Of a DNA stretch of 64,000 nt, positions 36,170-46,576 are shown piece after piece. Position numbers and translations under genes: made by a program. Source of the stretch: Scilla litardierei (lineage: Eukaryota; Streptophyta; Magnoliopsida; Asparagales; Asparagaceae). The stretch spans positions 1-64,000 of the forward strand of contig JAULAV010002488.1 of the NCBI GenBank assembly GCA_030789695.1. Direction: 5' to 3'. Below the pieces are notes generated by a model that was given only the letters and a program-made list of their open reading frames with translations, was not told where the DNA came from and did no database searches. Numbering within the stretch: position 1 is the stretch's first letter; every line of letters begins with the position of its first letter.

Positions 36170-36805
36170 AGAAAAAAAAGCTAAGAGTACTTTGATTATA
36201 TATTGACAGTAGCGACAAAATAGTATTACACATATATCCAAAATATAATATATAATGTATAAAAAGTGTCTATCTAAGACGAACTCTATGAGTATCTTGT
36301 AAGTCGAACTAATCTACTATCTAAGCCGACAGAGAAGTATCATGTATGTTGACTCTGTATGAGGTGCCTCGCTTGAGGCTTCAATAACATCTTTTTTGAA
36401 ATAAAATGAAAATAAAATTTTCATTCCCTTTCGAAGCATTTTACCTTTAAAAATTAAAATATCTATAAGTATTAAAAATTGATAAACAATGCGTATAACA
36501 AATAAATGAAATGATTGCGCAAATTCACTTAACAAGAATGCAATGGTTGTGATGCTTAAAACTATTAACTCTCTTATTTGCTTCTAAAGTACTTGATCCA
36601 GCTCTATGTTCATGTTGTGATTGCCAAAATTTAAAATAAATACCTTCTCTAAGATGTCCCTTCTCTGACAAAATTCATTAGAGTTTTGATAGTTTATATG
36701 GCTAGAGTTGAATGGGTTTTGTTTTAATAACTGCCACATGTGAGGGATTCAGATAGATAAGGGATATGTTTTGATAGTTTAAACTGCCAAAATTCAATAT
36801 GTATC
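36170..36805. other. AT-rich intronic sequence
   Basis: No credible gene, RNA or repeat boundary seen. Bases 36801-36805 (GTATC) are the left target duplication of the next element. Confidence 0.5.
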
Positions 36806-37543
36806 TGTTGAGTCATTGGGCCGGCACTCGAGATGACTCGACCGATGGACGACCAAAGCCCACGAGGCCCACAAGAGGAGCCCGACGTCGACTCAATCAA
36901 AGCCCATCGGCCATTCGACCGTTGCATTCCCCGCACTCGAACGTGGGATTAAAGATGGGCTCGTAATTTGCGAAAACGTGTGTAACAATGACTCCTATTA
37001 AATGGGAAAGATTATGGCCCCATAATGGGAAGCCGTTATCTCACCAACATCTCAAAAAGGACCCTGAATGCATATAATATAAGCAAGGGTCACATCTTCA
37101 AGGAACGAGGTCTAAAACATAGAACTCTACTTTCCCAGATGATATTTCTTACACTTTAGAGCTTGCGCCGCCAGTCCTGAGACGAACCTCCGTGGGTCGA
37201 TCTCAGCTGCACCAAGCTCCCTCTCTTCCATAAGTTCCCGCATTAACTTAAGCATAGGATGGGATTTGGGTTGGAACCCAGATCCAACCCCCTGACGTGT
37301 CTTTGTGGTGTAGGTCGACGAGTCTCCATCTCCCGCTAAGGTCGATACCGAGCTTTCCAACCTCGAGCGATCGACGTACAAGCCATTCGAGTGTTGATTG
37401 AGCACCGCATCATCGTCTACCAACATCACTGGACCCAGTTTCTTCCAATCTAGTGTCCCACTTCATCTGCCGACAAGGCTCCGACTCAGCATCAAGAGCC
37501 TACGTCAGCTTGACAACTGTCTCGATCAATTTTGGCATTAACA
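36806..37543 (+). repeat. 5' LTR of Tat element
   Basis: Starts TGTTGAGTCATTGGGCC, ends GGCATTAACA. It matches the right LTR along its full length, with scattered substitutions and small indels. Confidence 0.9.
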
Positions 37544-37544
37544 G

Positions 37545-37562
37545 TTTGTCACCATCTATAGG
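37545..37562 (+). other. Primer-binding site of Tat element
   Basis: TTTGTCACCATCTATAGG, a decayed form of the TTTGGCGCCGTCTGTGGG-type primer site, one base after the LTR. Confidence 0.7.
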
Positions 37563-37619
37563 AAACGTTAACCAACTTGACATCCCGAAGCAATTGAGAA
37601 GCTACGTCGGCTGGACCTA

Positions 37620-39175
37620 GCAATGTCGTACCGATCGAAGGTCCGAAGGAGAAGCAAAAAGCGAACAGCGTCCTGGAGGAGGCTGCAGACTACACATCGC
37701 CATCACAGCGACAGGCAAGGACCACCAAGGAACCTGAGGTGACCCGGAAGGAGTTCACTCAGTTCACTTAGCAGGTCGACAGGAGTCTCGGTGTTTTGTC
37801 GACATTAATACGCCAAAACATGGGGAAGCCATCACTCTTGAATAAGCCGTTGCCGCCTCCAAACCGGACCCTGACACCAACCGCAGGCGCGGCCTTCCTC
37901 CGAGATCAAGGGGACCCAAGAGCAAACCAACTGGAGATCGTCCGCACAACACAACCCCCCGTCTCACCAATACGACAGAATGGGTGTCGACAATCGGGCC
38001 TTCGTTCTCTAGGGAAACACGCCCCCTCCAATTACCGGGAAGCAACTCGCCACATCCTGAATCAGGTAATGTACGGAGCTCCCCTGGGTTATAACCCTCT
38101 GAACCCTGCAGGTGGATTCGGAAGGAGGAAGGAAATCTCAAACCGATCCTCGAGAGCCAACTACGTGCAAGCCGGAGAAGGAGGATATCTACTCGTCCGA
38201 TCCGCGATTCGGAGGACCCCACTGAGGGAGAATATCATCTCTGCTCCTCTCCCCAAGTTCAAGCTCCCAACCCTACCAGCTTATGATGGCAGATGCGACC
38301 TGTGGTCGCACATTCATAAGTATCTGAATGTCATGCTGCTTCCGATGAGCCATACCTTTGTAGAGACTTCCATGCTACCCTGTTCAAGAGGACAGAAAGC
38401 TGGTACGAAGGGCTAACCAACGGCTGCATCGGGTCGTTCGATGAATTGGCGGAAATATCCTGCAAGCAATTCGTCGTGGAACGACGTCCTAAGAAGAAGG
38501 CATCCCACCTCTTCTCGCTCAAACAGAATGAGAATGAGTTGATTCGAGCCTTAGTCCAAAGATTCAACGACGAGAGGCTCGACGTAGAAGAGACACCGGA
38601 CGTAACTGTCATAGCGGCGCTCACTCAGATAGTTCGGAACAAACACATGTGAAGGGCCCTCCACCAGTTCACCCTAACACCGTCGCCGAAATGCTCAATA
38701 TAACAGATCGGTTCATCGTCTCCGAAGAAGCGGAGGAACCAACCGGAGCTAGTGCAAAAGGCACACCCGCCCGTCGCAGCGACACAAGGCGAGAGAAACT
38801 GACTCCAGGAACCCCTCGCCAGGAGTCTCGAGACAAGAGACCCAGATAGAGGAGTCCTCGAAGTAAGGAGCGCCCCACCTATGCTAAGCCGAGCACTCCT
38901 AAGACGGATGTCCTCAGTTACGCCCCACGAGAAGAGCTGATCCAAGAGACAACAAAGAAGGGCAAATATAAGAAGAGTGGCGACCTCAAATTTTGCAAGT
39001 AACACAACGACTATGGGCACGATACCAACGACTGTTGGACTCTCAAAAAAGAGATCGATGCATTAGTCAAGGGAGGACACCCCAAAAATCTGGTTAACGA
39101 TCAACCTAGCAAGGAGGGATCCTCGAAGCAAAAGGGCAAGATGACAGGGTCACCTGTCACCAAGGTGATCGACTA
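37620..39175 (+). pseudogene. Tat-type gag, broken
   Basis: Plus-strand Gag precursor. The capsid core is clear at 38230-38350 (APLPKFKLPTLPAYDG, HIHKYLNVML). After a frameshift near 38356 it continues with FHATLFKRTESWYEGL and GSFDELAEISCKQFVVER to about 38650. A stop and another frame change follow, then a basic linker. The nucleocapsid ends with a Tat-type zinc motif, FCK-stop-HNDYGHDTNDCW, near 39000, followed by LKKEIDALVKGGHPKNL. The order capsid, linker, zinc motif and the GHDTxDC signature are characteristic of the Tat lineage. Protease and RT should follow but do not: the sequence passes directly into the tandem array. Confidence 0.8.
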
Positions 39176-39429
39176 GCAAGCCATCTGAGCTCGGGGTGAA
39201 TAAAGAGGCGTTGGACAACAACAGCTCCGACGAAGTTCGAAAACATGTACGCCTTTTGTTTTTTCATTCCTTTTCATTAAAGCATGTCTTTTTCATCAAA
39301 TAAAGTTTTGCCCTTAAGCCTTCATGAAATCTACAAAAACTATCCCCTCAAAACTCCCCACTAAAAAGGATCTGATCCTCAGGAAGCTGGGGTAAACTAA
39401 ATTCATGTCGAAGAAATCCGTGCGAGTGA

Positions 39430-40435
39430 CTCCCAAAGAGATCGTCAGCTGTAAGTCGAAGGGGCCACCCCTTTGCTACTGAACGACTCACCTAAATGTC
39501 GTCAGCCATAAGACGAAGGGCCACCCCTTCGCTACTGAACGACTGACCTAAACTTCGTCAGTCGTAAGTCGAAGGGGGCCACCCCTTCGCTACTGAACGA
39601 CTCACCTAAACGTCGTCAGCCGTAAGAAGGAGAGCCACCCCTTCGCTACTGAACGACTCTCCTAGAGGTCGTCAACCGTAAGACGGAGGGCCACCCCTTC
39701 GCCACTGAACGACTCGCCTAAGGGTCTTCAGCCGTAAGACGGAGGGTCATCCCTTCGCTACTGAACGACTCGCCTAAGGGTCGTCAGCCGTAAGACGAAG
39801 GAGACACCCCTTCACTACTGAACGACTCGCCTAAAGGTCGTCAGTCGTAAGTTGAAGGGGCCACCCCTTCACTACTGAACGACTCTCCTTAAAAAGGTCG
39901 TCAGCCGTAAGTCGAGGGGACACCCCTTCGCTACTGAACAACCCTCCTAAAATAGGTCGTCAGCCGTAAATCGAGGGGCCACCCCTTCGCCACTGAACGA
40001 CACTCTCACACTCTCCTACAGAGCATCATCAACCGCAAGTCGAAGGGCCACCCCTTCGCCACTGACCGACTCTTCTAAAATATTGTTCAGCCATAAGTCG
40101 AAGGGTCACCCCTTCGCCACTGACCGAGTCAATGTCGTCAGCCGTAAATCGAAGGACCACCCCCTTTGCCACTGAACGATCCCCATAATGTGTCGTCAGT
40201 CAAAGGGTCACCCCCTCCCCACTGAACGACTCTCCTACAGAGCCGTAAGACGAAGGGCCGCACCTTCGCTACTAAACGACTCTCCCAAAATGTCGTCAGC
40301 CGTAAGTCGAATGGCCACCCCTTCGCCACTGAACGATCTCCCTAATGTGTCGTCAATCGAATGGCCAAAAGGTCGGCAGCCGGAAGTCGAAGGGCCACCC
40401 TTTCGTCACTGAACGACTCCCGTGCCGTCAATCGT
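39430..40435 (+). repeat. 58-bp tandem array with a hairpin in each unit
   Basis: About 17 copies of a 57-60-bp unit (GAACGACTC…CCTAAA..GTCGTCAGCCGTAAG..GAAGGG.CCACCCCTTCGC.ACT). Most units hold the inverted repeat CGAAGGGG-CCA-CCCCTTCG, an 8-bp stem with a 3-nt loop. Left units are the most regular; units after 40000 carry indels. Confidence 0.9.
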
Positions 40436-40874
40436 GAGTCAAGGAAATCGCTCACTCACCATGGAACGTGGAGATCAACTTCTAAGCATGGTTCGATGGT
40501 TTATCCTCGATCATCCTAAAGCAGCGCCTAACCCATCGAGGGGCCATCAGGCGTTACGACCACCACACGACATGCACAGCAGCAAACAAAGAGATGCAAC
40601 GACAAACATGGATATGCAGGCCAACTCTTCTGGCACTCGTATTACCAAAAAAAATTCGTTTACATCTACATCACCTCATATACATTCAAAAATTTCTAAA
40701 ACAGGCGTAAAAAGAATGCCGAGACCATACAACGGCTGGCTAAGCCCTTGGTCTCCATCCAGCACGGCCGTGGACTCTGGGTCCTGTGTAACATCCACTC
40801 ATGCATCATCGTCAGCCATGGTGGCAGCGTCGTCAGTGGGAGCAGCTTCCTCCGTTCCTGGGCTCGACTCGTCG

Positions 40875-42839
40875 TCACCAAGGTCCGGAAAAATCACCTG
40901 ACGAAAAAATCACCGGGATCTTGTCGATCTCAACGGAGAGGTCAGTGAATCGGTTCTTCGTCTCCAATCGACATCGCTCGTAGCCTTCCTTGTATAGCTC
41001 GTCGAAGTCGGAAAATGAATCCTTGAACTCCTGAAACGCCCTCTCTGCTATGACCTCGGCTTTGACTCTCTCCTCCAACAGAACGTCCTCTGCTTGCTCT
41101 CTCAATACGGTTTTTTCAGCCTCCCTCCTACGAGACTCGCTTAACTCATGCTCGAGTTTCCGAATGCGATTCAATCTCGTCTCGAAGAGAAGGCTGAGTC
41201 TAGTCAGCTCAACTCGAAATCTCTCCACGCCCAACCTAACGGCCTCCAGGGTGACCCTATGATTGGCCACCTCCGGAGCACGACGACGCAACGCCGCGGT
41301 GGCCACGAGAGCCTGCACACAACACACGATGATCAACATACGTGCTGACATCACCTACGAGGGAGGCTGGAGCAATAATTACCTGGATGCTGGCATGAAC
41401 GGCTATCGACGCAAGCCGCTCATAATCGACCCTCTCTACGACAGCCATGTCCCGTGGAAGGGTCGCATTCTCAGCAGTGCGGGAGGGGACTCCACAATCA
41501 AGAAGAGCGAAATCTCCATGCCTCATCGGAAATTTCGCCTGGACGAGGTCCTTCTCGAAGCAGTCGAATGTGGCCTGAGGAAATCGGCTCTCCAGCAAAA
41601 TCGGCATATATTCGTCAGGTATGTCTTCAGACAACCCTACAGGAGAGAACAGACCCCCAAGACCAGTAGTCCTTGTGCACGAGAAGCTCCGGTAGGACCT
41701 GAGTCCTCCCCGAATCTTTCTCGTGAAGAGTATCCCTCCCTGGCCAAGAGACCTGCTCCGTGGCTGCATTCGACCCAGACGGCTCTGAGTCACTGAGAAC
41801 GAGTCGACGTCTCCTCTTGGCCCCCTCTAGTGCAACTACTTCAAATCCAGAGGCAGGCTTTTCCTTCTTCTTCTGAAGGCAGGCCACCTGAGCAACTCTC
41901 TCAACAACGACGGGTCGATCCTCCGACGGTGGAACCATCCTTTCCACCCCAGTCGACACCCGAGGAGACAACATGCTCACCTCCGCCTCTTAGATGGAAG
42001 CCTCGACTGCTTTGCTCAATGCAGAATCCACCTGATAATCCACACCGGTGATGCCTGCAGAAGCAACAAACAAGTTAAGTCGAAGAACGAAGGTCGAGCA
42101 GTTGACGGACACGATCGAACCAACCTTTTGTCTACACGGTCCGACGTAGCACGTCGCCGGACCACAGCCACTTGACCAACCTCATATCCTCGGACAGGCT
42201 CATCGATGTGTCGGCGGCTTTCTTCTCCTCGCTAGTCAGCGGCTTATCCTCGACGGGGCCCAAGTCAGGGGCACCCCAACCGGTGCAAAAGCTTGCCTCC
42301 CCTTGGAAAATCACAAACACAAACTCGTCTTTTCATTTGGGATTAGAGGTGGGAAGGTCTTCGAGCAGTTTCCTGCCTCGTCGAGCCATTATCGAATACC
42401 AGCCCGGGGTCTTGAGGGGAGGGATCGAGAAAAAATAATTGGACAATCTCAGAGACGGTTCAATTCCCTTCGTCACATACAGGGCTATAACGCCCGTCAG
42501 CATGCCAATGGCGTTCGGCATCAACTGGCAGAGGGACATGTTCAGGGTACACAGAAAGTACCGCATGAACGGGTGCATGGGGAATTGAAGGCCTCATTCA
42601 AAGGCTCTGACGTAAACTCCCGCTTCCCGATCGCCGGGACGATGAGCCCTCTCGTCCTTTCCAGGCACCCGGGTTTGGTAATCGAGACGAACATAACTCC
42701 TCTGAAGCTCGAGGATCTGACCAGCCTTGACGTTGGATCTCAGATTAGCGAGCAAGCCCGGCTCCATGATCCCGTCCTTATTCTTCTGCATAACGGTGAC
42801 CAAGCTCCCTTCAGAAGTAGGGTTGGAGGACGAAGCCAT
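40875..42839 (-). pseudogene. Spliced antisense ORF of Tat element (gypsy-type transposon-associated protein)
   Basis: This lies opposite to the element's own sense strand, in its 3' half. Exon 1 (42839-42125) starts MASSSNPTSEGSLV and has GLQFPMHPFMRYFL, LTPNAIG-like and GWYSIMARRGRKLL motifs. These fit the plant family annotated as putative gypsy-type transposon (Transposase_28), known as antisense ORFs of Tat elements. Exon 2 (42054-41383) is linker and RRRLVLSDSE-type sequence with one frameshift. Exon 3 (41312-40875) is a long Arg/Glu-rich coiled coil (LEHELSESRRREAEKTVLRE). Proposed introns are both 70 bp: 42124-42055 (AAAAG/GTTGG … TTCTGCAG) and 41382-41313 (CAG/GTAATT … TTGTGTGCAG). 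Exon 1 has three in-frame stops, so this copy is inactive. Function of the family is unknown. Confidence 0.7.
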
Positions 42840-43137
42840 TTCTTTCGAAGGGAAAAAATCCTAAAGCCAAGAGAATGAAGACAATACCTTCGCACTCTGT
42901 CACTGAAACCGTCCTATATATGCAGGGCGACAACCGCATGATGAAACACGTGTCGAAGATCCAAAGGCTCTGAGTATCTTGGATGTCGAACCGGTAAATC
43001 ATCCGAATCGACGAGGCGGGTGTTTTGGCGCCTGGAACTTAAGTGCTATTTTCTCGACTGTCATGCCTCCATTAATGCGATGTAACGTCGCTTGACTTCA
43101 ACATATAGACCTTTTGAGGTCGTGCGACGGGAGCCAT

Positions 43138-43881
43138 TATTAAGTCATTGGGCCGACGCTCGAGATGACTCGACCGATGGACGGCCAAAACCCACGAGGC
43201 CCACAAGAGGAGCCCGACGTCGACTCAGTCAAAGCCCATTGGCCAGTCGACTGTTGCATTTCCCCTCGAATGTGTGATTAAAAACGGGCTCGTAATTCGC
43301 GGGAACGTGTGTGACATTTACTCCTATTAAAGTAGGAAGATCGTGGTCCCATAATGGGAAGCCATTATCTCCCCCAACGTCTCAAAAAGGACCATGAATA
43401 CCTATAAATATAAGGAAGGTTCCCATCTTCAAGGTACGAGGTCTCAGGGATAGAACTATACTTTCCCAACTGATATTTCTTACACTTTAGAGCTTGCACC
43501 GTCAGTTCTGAGACGAACCTCCGTGGATCGATCTCAGCTGCACCAAGCTCCCTCTCGTTCTTAAGTTCCCGTATTAACTTAAACATCGGAGGGGATTTGG
43601 GTCGGAATCCAGATCCGATCCCCCTGACGTGTCTCTGACTCTGTGGTGTAGGTCGACGAGTCTCCATCTCCCGCTAAGGTCGATTCCGAGCTTTTCAACC
43701 TCGAGCGATCGACGTACAAGCCGATCGAGGGTCGATCGAGCACCGCATCATCGTCTACCATCATCACTCGACCCAGTTTCTTTCAACCTAGGGTCCCACT
43801 TCATCTGCTGGCAAGGCTCCGACTCAGCATCAAGAGCCTACTTCAGCTTGACAACTGTCTCGGTCAATTTTGGCCTTAACA
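43138..43881 (+). repeat. 3' LTR of Tat element
   Basis: Starts TATTAAGTCATTGGGCC (TG mutated to TA), ends GGCCTTAACA, followed by GTTTC. Confidence 0.9.
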
Positions 43882-43886
43882 GTTTC

Positions 43887-44940
43887 AATATAAACTATGT
43901 CGACAGTCAGACTTAAAATTTCAATAACCTAATCTATTTTATATTTTCTTGCCCCGGCAAATGCCTAGAAGAATAAACATACAACTATGCCCATGATCTT
44001 ATCCCTAGCAATGACCAGTCGGTCTTTAACAAGTAGCTAGTATATCAAGCATAGTCTGATCGCAATTATAGTGTCAAACATGCTCAATCTATGTATGACA
44101 ACTTTCAGAATTGGAACTTATGTATAACAATTTCACTCAACTCACTTATCACGGCACTTCTATCATGAAATCGTTCGGTGTCATGTATATATGAAACAAA
44201 CGAGACAACACTTCGATTATGTATGTTCCTTCTAGAGCTTCCCATGTGTTTGTGTTTGTGTCAGTGTCAAGCATATCCATGTCCATACAACATAGCACTC
44301 AATATAACAGCGCATCATCTCATCACAGTAATGTGCCCCTACACAAGGATTTTTTTAACTACATTAAACAAGTAAGTGACCCTTTTGAATTTAATAGCAT
44401 ATGCAAGAAGATAGCTTCCATTAAAAAAAGAAAACCATCATCATATATTAAATGATAACTTCCCAAATGTAATAATCATTTGCCCCAATCCCATCCAAGA
44501 AATCCAAAATGTTCAATTTTTGTTCCAAAAACACATAAATAAGCTGCCGCAGATGATAAAAATGATACTAATCTAAAAAATTAAAAAATATATGTTGCGA
44601 AATGAGATAAGAGCATTCATAAATTCTAATAAAACAAAAGAACTGTAAAGAGATCGGCGACATAATATATCTGTTTCACAAAATTTAGTCAGAAATTTGT
44701 AATATTAGGCTGAAACGGTTCCTAACCAAATTCTCAATCAAACAGTATAAATTGCTTCCTCTCTCTTTCATACGATTGGCAATTTCAAACAGATCAAAAG
44801 AGAAGAAACAACACTACAAAGTAATCGATTAACACAAATTTAATACAATAAGAAAGAAACGATTTAATTAAAGATGTCCGTAATTGTTGCTTCTTAGATC
44901 CAAAAACTAAAATATTAAATTAAAACAGAAATGAAAAATT
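43887..44940. other. AT-rich intronic sequence
   Basis: No gene seen. The region 43960-44070 resembles 34190-34290 (TAGCAATG…GGTCTTT…CAAGTAGCTAGTATATCAA), so both belong to one old non-coding repeat or were duplicated before the Tat insertion. Confidence 0.45.
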
Positions 44941-44945
44941 CTCAC

Positions 44946-45033
44946 CGAGATCTAAAGGAGAAATCCCGAAGCTTCTCGGTTCGCGAAGCGGAGATTCCGA
45001 CGAAACCCGAAACAAAACCTGAGAGCAGCGGCG
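44946..45033 (-). other. Non-coding first exon, probably of the ferredoxin gene
   Basis: A GC-rich stretch in an AT-rich setting, about 30 bp below a TATA box and ending in a consensus donor (TCTCG/GTGAGAA at 44946/44945). It has no ATG on the minus strand, fitting a 5'-UTR exon. The next good minus-strand acceptor leading directly into a coding exon is at 13008. Start position is approximate. Confidence 0.5.
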
Positions 45034-45060
45034 GAGGGTAGGAAAAGCTGCCGTCGTCGG

Positions 45061-45151
45061 CTTTATAGTGTCCAAGACTCGGGGGGTCTGCACACTGGAC
45101 GGCCCGCTTGTGCTGACGTGGCAGTCAGAGTTTGGAGTAGAGACCCACGTG
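45061..45151 (-). promoter_or_regulatory. Core promoter with TATA and two ACGT boxes
   Basis: The minus strand has CACTATAAAG at 45070-45061. Upstream are TGACGTGG at 45114-45121 (plus sense) and the G-box CACGTG at 45146-45151, binding sites for bZIP/bHLH regulators. Spacing to the GC-rich exon is normal. It probably drives the ferredoxin transcript. Confidence 0.55.
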
Positions 45152-45418
45152 TCATTCGGTCGATGCATCTTGGGGTCCCGATTTTTGGTCGCAGTGGGGT
45201 GTCTGTGCAAGGGAAACAAGACAACAGCGAATCCTGTGGGATCTGGATACAGTGGGTGGGTATATTTGCCACGGTTTCCAGCAAATTAATCTCTACTCGT
45301 CACTTCTTCCATCCTCCTCTAGGAGAGAACTACCGTCTCCGTCTAAAAACTGCGTTATTAGTTTGAGAATGACATACGAAAAATCTTAATCGTATATGAC
45401 ATGATATGTTTCTCTTCA

Positions 45419-45848
45419 GGGCATGTTCTTTTGCGCGGAATAGGGGCGGGAATAAGAATACTTGCACTGTTCATGCACTATTCATCCTATTCCAATGTTG
45501 TATTCCAAGCGGTTGTTCTTTTGGGCGTGGAATAGAATCCTACGTGGCTATTCCAATTTGGTAATGATGAGCACTTTTGTATTCCAAGCTTTTTGCTTGG
45601 AATACAATGGAATCCTTAGGAATGGTAGGCCCCACTCTCTCATCTCTCTCTATCTCTCCCCTCCAACTCATCCCCTTTCCACTTTTTCATTCCAACTCCA
45701 CAATCCCAAAAGAACACAAAAATAGAATGAGGACCCCACTTTCCATACTCTATTCCACCCAAAAGAACACAAAACTCCATTTTCTCTCTCCTTGGAATAC
45801 AAACTTTCCTATATTCCATTTTTCATATTCCAACAAAAGAACAGGTCC
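45419..45848. repeat. MITE with short terminal inverted repeats
   Basis: The ends GGGCATGTTCTTTTG and CAAAAGAACAGGTCC are inverted repeats with two mismatches. The 430-bp interior is rich in GGAATA/TATTCC words and has no coding capacity. A TSD could not be fixed. Confidence 0.6.
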
Positions 45849-46528
45849 ATACATAAGCAAAAAAGTCCATGTTTTTTTTAATCATCATACTCCTTGTGGA
45901 GTAGTAATCATATATGGAAGAAATATCTCTTATGCTAATGCATAATGCCATATGATCCCCTATTATTCTTTGTTGGTTTAGTTTGGATTTGATTGACTTC
46001 AATCACGCTGTATCATACCGCAACCTGGAATTGGGCTTTCAGAAAGCAATGACAAGGCCCATGCAATGAGGCCGTCTTTATCCCAGCAAAACATTTAGTG
46101 GTATCCACAAGGCAAATGTCAAGGCCCAGAAAAGACAGGGAAAATTTTGGGAGAAGGCAAAATACATTAGAAACCCCCTCACTTTTTGGAGGTACTATCA
46201 TATAAATAACATTGTAATTAAATCGGTATCCGAAAATACCTCCGAATTTTGTTGGCATTTTCCACATTATTTGAATCAATTATGATCACAGCTGGAAGAC
46301 TTCAAAACTCATGCTATATCATACTTAATGAAGAAGATAAACAACATGAACAGAAATTCAGTGACCAAGTGCTGCTACAAAAACGTAAGCTTGGAGTCTT
46401 TTAACTCGGAGAGAGACTGTTAGGCAAACTGAGTGCTTATTCAATGACAAACAGGCAGTTCGGAAAACTGTAACGAGTTTTGACAAAATCGACGCCACGT
46501 CAAAAATTTATGCATGGATCCATGCTCA
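45849..46528. other. QCR9 3' flank
   Basis: AT-rich sequence between QCR9 and the MITE, probably including the QCR9 3' UTR. No RNA gene or convincing ORF. Confidence 0.5.
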
Positions 46529-46576
46529 TCATTCGGACTGCCGTTGGCCCAGTACAGGAATGTCCTCGTACCTCTT
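46529..46576 (-). CDS. QCR9: QCR9 exon 3
   Basis: Fifteen codons plus TGA, preceded by TTTCATTGCAG. Encodes the conserved C-terminal KRYEDIPVLGQRQSE. Confidence 0.92.
   Translation of the reverse strand, partial: KRYEDIPVLGQRQSE

Larger units (their letters stand above)
36806..43881 (+). mobile_element. Tat-lineage element with antisense ORF, no pol
   Basis: LTRs at 36806-37543 (738 bp) and 43138-43881 (744 bp), flanked by GTATC / GTTTC (a 5-bp TSD with one mismatch). The PBS follows the left LTR, giving plus orientation. The internal 5.6 kb contains, in order, a Tat-type gag (37620-39175), a 58-bp tandem array (39430-40435) and, on the opposite strand, a spliced ORF (42839-40875). There is no protease, RT, RNase H or integrase, so it is non-autonomous. 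Confidence 0.85.

Noticed and set aside
39430..40435. A regularly spaced repeat array that could be taken for a CRISPR
   Set aside because: Units are head-to-tail without unique spacers and lie inside a plant LTR retrotransposon; it is an ordinary tandem repeat.
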